Assembly (NCBI GenBank): GCA_965215055.1
Contig: OZ244046.1
Location: 558,001 to 622,000 of the forward strand
Source of the DNA: G965215055 sp965215055
GTDB lineage: Bacteria > Pseudomonadota > Gammaproteobacteria > UBA4575
Length of the DNA stretch: 64,000 nucleotides
Direction: 5' to 3'
Made by a program: the position numbers and the translations under genes. Below the pieces are notes generated by a model. It was not told the origin of the DNA. It saw only the letters and a list, made by a program, of their open reading frames with translations, and searched no databases. This document shows, piece after piece, positions 60,185-64,000 of the stretch (the stretch's first letter is position 1; each line of letters starts with the position of its first letter).

Positions 60185-60381
60185 GACTGTTCCACCACTT
60201 TCTCATTCATGATTGTTTTCACGCGCGCAATGTTTCTTCGATTCAACTTGAACTGATGTGCGTGACTGGCCTGACCAACTGCACGCTGCATACGCAGATT
60301 GAATTGCTCCTTGCGCAAATCCAGCAACTCTCTGTCAAGTTCTTCAAGGGTCTTTTTGCGCAGTTCCGTCGTTTTCATCAT
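60181..60381 (-). CDS. rpmC: 50S ribosomal protein L29
   Basis: 66 residues, coiled helical hairpin. ELRKKTLEELDRELLDLRKEQFNLRMQRAVGQ is the family's central segment. It overlaps rpsQ by 4 bases and starts just after rplP. Confidence 0.97.
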   Translation of the reverse strand: MMKTTELRKKTLEELDRELLDLRKEQFNLRMQRAVGQASHAHQFKLNRRNIARVKTIMNEKVVEQS

Positions 60382-60382
60382 T

Positions 60383-60796
60383 TTACATTATGGTGCGGAC
60401 AACAAACGCTGTTCTAAACGGCAGTTTTGCGGCTGCCAAACGAAATGCCTGTCTGGCAACATGCTCTTCCACGCCTTCCATTTCATACAGCATTTTGCCC
60501 GGTTGTATCTTTGCAACCCAATACTCGACGTTGCCTTTGCCCTTGCCTTGTCTTACTTCCAGCGGCTTTTTCGTAACCGGTACGTCGGGAAAAATCCGAA
60601 TCCAAATTTTACCACCACGTTTTACATGGCGAGTCATCGCACGGCGGGCAGCTTCAATCTGACGCGCGGTGATGCGGCCCCTGGCAACGGCTTTCAAACC
60701 GTATTCACCAAAACTGACCTTGCTGCCATTCAACGCCAAGCCGCGATTGCGGCCCTTCTGCTGCTTGCGAAATTTTGTGCGTTTGGGTTGTAACAT
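60383..60796 (-). CDS. rplP: 50S ribosomal protein L16
   Basis: 137 residues from the ATG giving MLQPKRTKFRKQQKGRNRG; open codons upstream belong to the rpsC region. RGRITARQIEAARRAMTRHVKRGGKIWIRIFPDVPVTKKPLEVRQGKGKG is diagnostic. L16 helps organise the A-site. Confidence 0.98.
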   Translation of the reverse strand: MLQPKRTKFRKQQKGRNRGLALNGSKVSFGEYGLKAVARGRITARQIEAARRAMTRHVKRGGKIWIRIFPDVPVTKKPLEVRQGKGKGNVEYWVAKIQPGKMLYEMEGVEEHVARQAFRLAAAKLPFRTAFVVRTIM

Positions 60797-60797
60797 T

Positions 60798-61502
60798 CTA
60801 AAGATTTGATAAATCAGGTTTTTTCTTGACGTTCGCCTGGGCAGGCTCTGAGTTCTTTGTGTCCAGATCAAATACGTCGCCCTTATAAATCCAGGTTTTT
60901 ATGCCAATAATCCCGTAAGTGGTTTTTGCTTCTGCAAAGCCGTAGTCTATGTCTGCCCGCAAGGTGTGTAAGGGAACCCGGCCTTCCCGATACCATTCAC
61001 TGCGCGCTATCTCGGCACCGTTCAGACGCCCGGCAACATTTACCTTGACACCCAGTGCACCCAGGCGCATGGCGTTGCTTACTGCGCGCTTCATGGCGCG
61101 GCGAAACATGATACGCCTTTCCAGTTGCTGCGCAATGCTTTCGGCAACAAGCTTCGAATCAATCTCAGGTTTGCGTATTTCTTCGATACTAATCTTTACG
61201 TTATTAATGCTGAGGCCCGTGCGTCTCGCAACCTCGCGGCGTATAGCTTCTATGTCTTCTCCTTTTTTGCCAATCACGATTCCCGGTCGCGCAGTATGGA
61301 TGGTGATAAACGCGGCACGCGCAGGCCGGTTGATCTGGATTCGACTTACTGAAGCTTGTGCCAATTTCTTTTTCAGGTAGTCCCTGATTTCAAGATCGCT
61401 GCTCAGAAACTCGGCGTAATCACGACCGTCCGCATACCACTTGGAAGTCCAGTCGGTGGAAATTCCCAAGCGCATTCCAGTTGGATGTACTTTTTGTCCC
61501 AT
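60798..61502 (-). CDS. rpsC: 30S ribosomal protein S3
   Basis: 234 residues. MGQKVHPTGMRLGISTDWTSKWYAD at the start, a KH domain (RPGIVIGKKGEDIEAIRREVARRTG) and the C-terminal SEWYREGRVPLHTLRADIDYGFAEAKTTYGIIGIKTWIYKG. It lies between rplV and rplP. Confidence 0.98.
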   Translation of the reverse strand: MGQKVHPTGMRLGISTDWTSKWYADGRDYAEFLSSDLEIRDYLKKKLAQASVSRIQINRPARAAFITIHTARPGIVIGKKGEDIEAIRREVARRTGLSINNVKISIEEIRKPEIDSKLVAESIAQQLERRIMFRRAMKRAVSNAMRLGALGVKVNVAGRLNGAEIARSEWYREGRVPLHTLRADIDYGFAEAKTTYGIIGIKTWIYKGDVFDLDTKNSEPAQANVKKKPDLSNL

Positions 61503-61510
61503 GCCTGTTC

Positions 61511-61870
61511 TTAGCCTTTAGTCACCTGCTGCCCCACCTGGCTATCGCCTACTACGACGGTGATATGGCTGGTGCGTTTCAGAATTTTCATGGCGCGGCC
61601 CTTGGCACGCGCTCGAAAGCGCCTATGCGTGGGGCCGTCCGTTACAAATATATTGGCAACCTTGAGTTCGTCTATATCTGCACCTTCATTGTGTTCAGCA
61701 TTTGCAATCGCCGATTCAAGTACTTTTTGAATAGTTCGTGCGGCTCTTTTAGGACTGAAAGTCAGGATTTCCAAGGCGCGGCCTACGGCTTTTCCGCGTA
61801 TCTGATCGGCCACAAGGCGTGCCTTGTGCGGCGCAATCCGGCTAAAAGAAAGTTTTGCTGATACTTGCAT
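61511..61870 (-). CDS. rplV: 50S ribosomal protein L22
   Basis: 119 residues. FSRIAPHKARLVADQIRGKAVGRALEIL and GPTHRRFRARAKGRAMKILKRTSHITVVV, the latter part of the tunnel-lining hairpin that macrolides approach. It lies between rpsS and rpsC. Confidence 0.98.
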   Translation of the reverse strand: MQVSAKLSFSRIAPHKARLVADQIRGKAVGRALEILTFSPKRAARTIQKVLESAIANAEHNEGADIDELKVANIFVTDGPTHRRFRARAKGRAMKILKRTSHITVVVGDSQVGQQVTKG

Positions 61871-61872
61871 GG

Positions 61873-62145
61873 TTATGTGCTCTTGCGATCACCGGAATGA
61901 GCCTTAAAGGTCCTCGTTATGGCAAATTCACCAAGTTTATGGCCTACCATGTCCTCACTTATTAAGACGGGAATGTGCCGCTGGCCGTTATGCACGGCAA
62001 TCGTAATACCCACCATTTCCGGTACTATCAGTGAATTCCGTGACCATGTCTTGATGGGTTTGCGGTTATTCGTGGCAGCCGCCCGTTTGACTTTCTCAAG
62101 CAGGTGATGGGCAACAAATGGACCTTTACGTAGTGATCTTGGCAT
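61873..62145 (-). CDS. rpsS: 30S ribosomal protein S19
   Basis: 90 residues. MPRSLRKGPFVAHHLLEKV, IKTWSRNSLIVPEMVGITIAVHNGQRHIPV and MVGHKLGEFAITRTFKAHSG are diagnostic. It is followed by rplV after 2 bases. Confidence 0.98.
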   Translation of the reverse strand: MPRSLRKGPFVAHHLLEKVKRAAATNNRKPIKTWSRNSLIVPEMVGITIAVHNGQRHIPVLISEDMVGHKLGEFAITRTFKAHSGDRKST

Positions 62146-62159
62146 AGGGTTGCCTCAAG

Positions 62160-62987
62160 TTATTTTCTGTCCCTGCGCCGCACTATCATGCTGTCTGTGC
62201 TGCGATTTTTCCTGGTTTTGAATCCCTTGGCAGGAACCGCCCAAGGTGAAACTGGATGCCGTCCCCCGGAAGTACGGCCTTCACCGCCACCATGAGGATG
62301 GTCCACAGGGTTCATGGCTACGCCGCGTACCGTAGGCCGAATGCCTCGCCATCGTTTCGCGCCCGCTTTGCCCAGCTTGCGCAAGTTGTGCTCGGCATTA
62401 CCTACTTCGCCGATAGTAGCGCGGCATTCTGCAAGCACTTTGCGCGTTTCACCCGAGCGCAAGCGTAAAGTAGTGTAAAGGCCTTCCCGAGCAACGATCT
62501 GAACAGCTGCTCCGGCACTACGCCCTATTTGCGCACCTTTACCCGGCTTCATTTCGATGCAATGTACGACGGTACCTACGGGTATGCTGCGCAATGGCAA
62601 GGCATTGCCAGTTTTGATGGGCGCCTGACTGCCCGACGTCACTTTGTCATTCGGCGCAAGTCCCTTGGGCGCAATAATGTAACGCCGCTCTCCATCCGCA
62701 TATTTGAGCAGAGCGATATTGGCGCTGCGATTAGGATCGTACTCGATTCTTTCCACTTGCGCATGTACTCCATCCTTTCTGCGCTTGAAATCGACTATCC
62801 GATAACGCTGCTTGTGCCCACCACCCCGATGGCGCGTAGTGATTCGACCCGCATTGTTGCGGCCGCCGCTTTTGCACTTGTCATCCAACAAAGGCCCGTG
62901 AGGTGAGCCTTTGTGTAAACCACGCGTGACTACATGAACGGTAAAGCGCCGTCCGGCTGAAGTAGGTTTTGCTTTTACCAATGCCAT
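62160..62987 (-). CDS. rplB: 50S ribosomal protein L2
   Basis: 275 residues. GRNNAGRITTRHRGGGHKQRYRIVDFKR, MKPGKGAQIGRSAGAAVQIVAREG and RGVAMNPVDHPHGGGEGRTSGGRHPVSPW, the latter carrying the His implicated in peptidyl transfer. It lies between rplW and rpsS. Confidence 0.98.
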   Translation of the reverse strand: MALVKAKPTSAGRRFTVHVVTRGLHKGSPHGPLLDDKCKSGGRNNAGRITTRHRGGGHKQRYRIVDFKRRKDGVHAQVERIEYDPNRSANIALLKYADGERRYIIAPKGLAPNDKVTSGSQAPIKTGNALPLRSIPVGTVVHCIEMKPGKGAQIGRSAGAAVQIVAREGLYTTLRLRSGETRKVLAECRATIGEVGNAEHNLRKLGKAGAKRWRGIRPTVRGVAMNPVDHPHGGGEGRTSGGRHPVSPWAVPAKGFKTRKNRSTDSMIVRRRDRK

Positions 62988-63002
62988 GATGAATTTCGCC
63001 CG

Positions 63003-63299
63003 TTATTCAAAACCGCCAAAATCAATATCGTGGCCCTGTTCCAAGGTCACGATGGCCTTCTTCCAGTCTGAACGCTTGCCTTGACTGCGACCAAAACGCT
63101 TGCGCTTGCCTGTCATATTCATGGTATTTACCACGGCTACTTTCACCTTGAATAATTTTTCTACCGCCTGTTTGATTTCATTTTTTCTCGCATCCGGCAA
63201 GACACGAAAAATATGCTGATTGTTTTTATCCGCGCTTAACGTTGTCTTTTCCGAAACGTGCGGAGCTACCAATACGGTCATCAGCCTCTCTTCATTCAT
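63003..63299 (-). CDS. rplW: 50S ribosomal protein L23
   Basis: 98 residues from the ATG whose ATGA overlaps the rplD stop; a GTG three codons upstream would also be in frame. ERLMTVLVAPHVSEKTT, the KNQHIFRVLPDARKNEIKQAVEKLF-type segment and MTGKRKRFGRSQGKRSDWKKAIVTL. L23 is at the tunnel exit and binds trigger factor and SRP. Confidence 0.97.
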   Translation of the reverse strand: MNEERLMTVLVAPHVSEKTTLSADKNNQHIFRVLPDARKNEIKQAVEKLFKVKVAVVNTMNMTGKRKRFGRSQGKRSDWKKAIVTLEQGHDIDFGGFE

Positions 63300-63901
63300 T
63301 GCAGCCACTTTTCGATCTCCTGCAAGGCATCCCTGGTAACCACTGTATGCTGGTATTTAAGCAAGCTGACTATATCCAGGCCAGCGACTTCAGTTACACA
63401 TACGAAGGGCAGATTACGTACGGAGAGGTATAAGTTCTTGTCTGCCTCTCTGGTGATGATCAGGGCAGAGGTAAGCGAGAGCTTTTGAAGATTTTCCAAA
63501 GCCTGGCTGGTCTTGGGTGCCGTTACGGTAAAATCTTTAACTACGTGCAGACGTTCCTGCCGTGCCAGTTCGGAAAATACGCTTGCATACGCCGCACGCA
63601 TCATTTTTTTATTCAGCTTTTGCCTGTAATCTCGTGGTTTGGCCGCAAAGGTAACTCCTCCGGAACGCCAAATGGGGCTGCTCATGGTGCCTGCACGCGC
63701 CCGCCCGGTACCCTTCTGACGCCAAGGCTTGGCACCACCACCTCTCACTTCACTGCGGCTTTTATTGGCTTTAGTGCCAACACGCCCGCCAGCAAGATAG
63801 GCAGTAACGGCCTGATGAACCAATGACTCGTTATATTCGCGCGCAAAAATGTCATCGGACACGTTGACCGTGGAATTCTCGTTGGTGATGGCAAGTTCCA
63901 T
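63296..63901 (-). CDS. rplD: 50S ribosomal protein L4
   Basis: 201 residues from the ATG giving MELAITNENSTVNVSDDIF, the E. coli length. GGGAKPWRQKGTGRARAGTMSSPIWRSGGVTFAAKPRDY is the tunnel loop. In E. coli L4 represses the S10 operon through its leader, which lies outside the window. The open frame upstream overlaps rplC and is not used. Confidence 0.97.
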   Translation of the reverse strand: MELAITNENSTVNVSDDIFAREYNESLVHQAVTAYLAGGRVGTKANKSRSEVRGGGAKPWRQKGTGRARAGTMSSPIWRSGGVTFAAKPRDYRQKLNKKMMRAAYASVFSELARQERLHVVKDFTVTAPKTSQALENLQKLSLTSALIITREADKNLYLSVRNLPFVCVTEVAGLDIVSLLKYQHTVVTRDALQEIEKWLQ

Positions 63902-63914
63902 ATCCTGTTCGCAC

Positions 63915-64000
63915 CTAGTTTTGCTGATCCTTGCTGCGACTTTCTTCTTTGTCCGAAGCTTGCGGTATGTTGATTTCATTTGCATCGGCTGGCCGAACCA
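63915..64000 (-). CDS. rplC: 50S ribosomal protein L3, C-terminal end
   Basis: The last 27 codons and stop (TAG at 63915) of a gene that runs off the right edge, 13 bases ahead of rplD. The visible part begins VRPADANEINIPQ; VRPA fits the end of L3 (E. coli LIVKPAVKA). About 20 charged residues (ending SRSKDQQN) continue past the point where L3 usually ends. Identity rests mostly on position in the S10 operon. Confidence 0.8.
   Translation of the reverse strand, partial: VRPADANEINIPQASDKEESRSKDQQN

Noticed and set aside
1..64000. CRISPR arrays, insertion sequences, tRNA or rRNA genes
   Set aside because: No regularly spaced repeats, transposase frames, tRNA cloverleaf or rRNA sequence was recognised on either strand.

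Overview
The window is a stretch of a gammaproteobacterial chromosome of medium G+C content. The evidence is a complete tolQRAB-pal set with ybgC and cpoB, ruvC-ruvA-ruvB behind yebC, Hda, LptE, Lnt, ManC, RlmH, and a ribosomal S10-spc-alpha cluster in canonical order with a zinc-type L36 and a zinc-free S14. The gene order is not enterobacterial (for example hda, pgsA-like, purM, purN, DUF3108). No tRNA, rRNA or other taxonomic anchor lies in the window, so nothing finer than class is claimed. Coding density is very high and no gene-free gap exceeds about 210 bases. The window cuts cpoB at the left edge and rplC at the right edge.

Layout. 1-7842: one leftward operon, yebC-ruvC-ruvA-ruvB-ybgC-tolQ-tolR-tolA-tolB-pal-cpoB (Holliday-junction processing plus the Tol-Pal envelope machine). 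7853-11533: leftward acyP-fmdB-aspS-nudB-hydrolase. 11640-12576: rightward arsC-like and wrbA-like genes with a good promoter. 12590-13897: leftward pgsA-like and hda. 14101-16533: rightward purM-purN-DUF3108. 16546-27955: leftward holA-proA-nadD-rsfS-rlmH-yhdP-nit-tldD-pmbA (clamp loader, proline and NAD synthesis, ribosome maturation, envelope lipid transport, TldD/E protease). 27956-37307: an inserted segment. 37304-46911: leftward miaB-ybeZ-ybeY-corC-lnt-manC-leuS-lptE. 46997-47467: ssb; 47642-50494: divergent uvrA. 50514-51245: an SAM hydrolase. 51392-64000: the ribosomal protein cluster from rplC to rplQ, with secY, rpmJ and rpoA, all leftward.

The most interesting part is 27956-37307. 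In many gammaproteobacteria leuS, lptE and holA are adjacent; here lptE and holA are about 9.3 kb apart. Between them lie a tyrosine recombinase with its own promoter, a type III-like restriction-modification operon and a convergent 3-hydroxyacid dehydrogenase. The operon is mod, then a HEPN protein with an AbiJ-type N-terminal domain, then res. The HEPN gene is locked into the operon by a 4-base overlap with mod and a 2-base gap to res. This suggests a restriction system with a built-in RNA-targeting or abortive arm. Mod also carries an unusually long N-terminal extension and an AT-rich target-recognition segment.

Elsewhere the genes are conserved housekeeping genes. Points worth noting are an AspRS with residues of the non-discriminating type, a lone manC between lnt and leuS, the lack of a visible LexA box at uvrA/ssb, and an L3 protein with an extended C-terminal tail.
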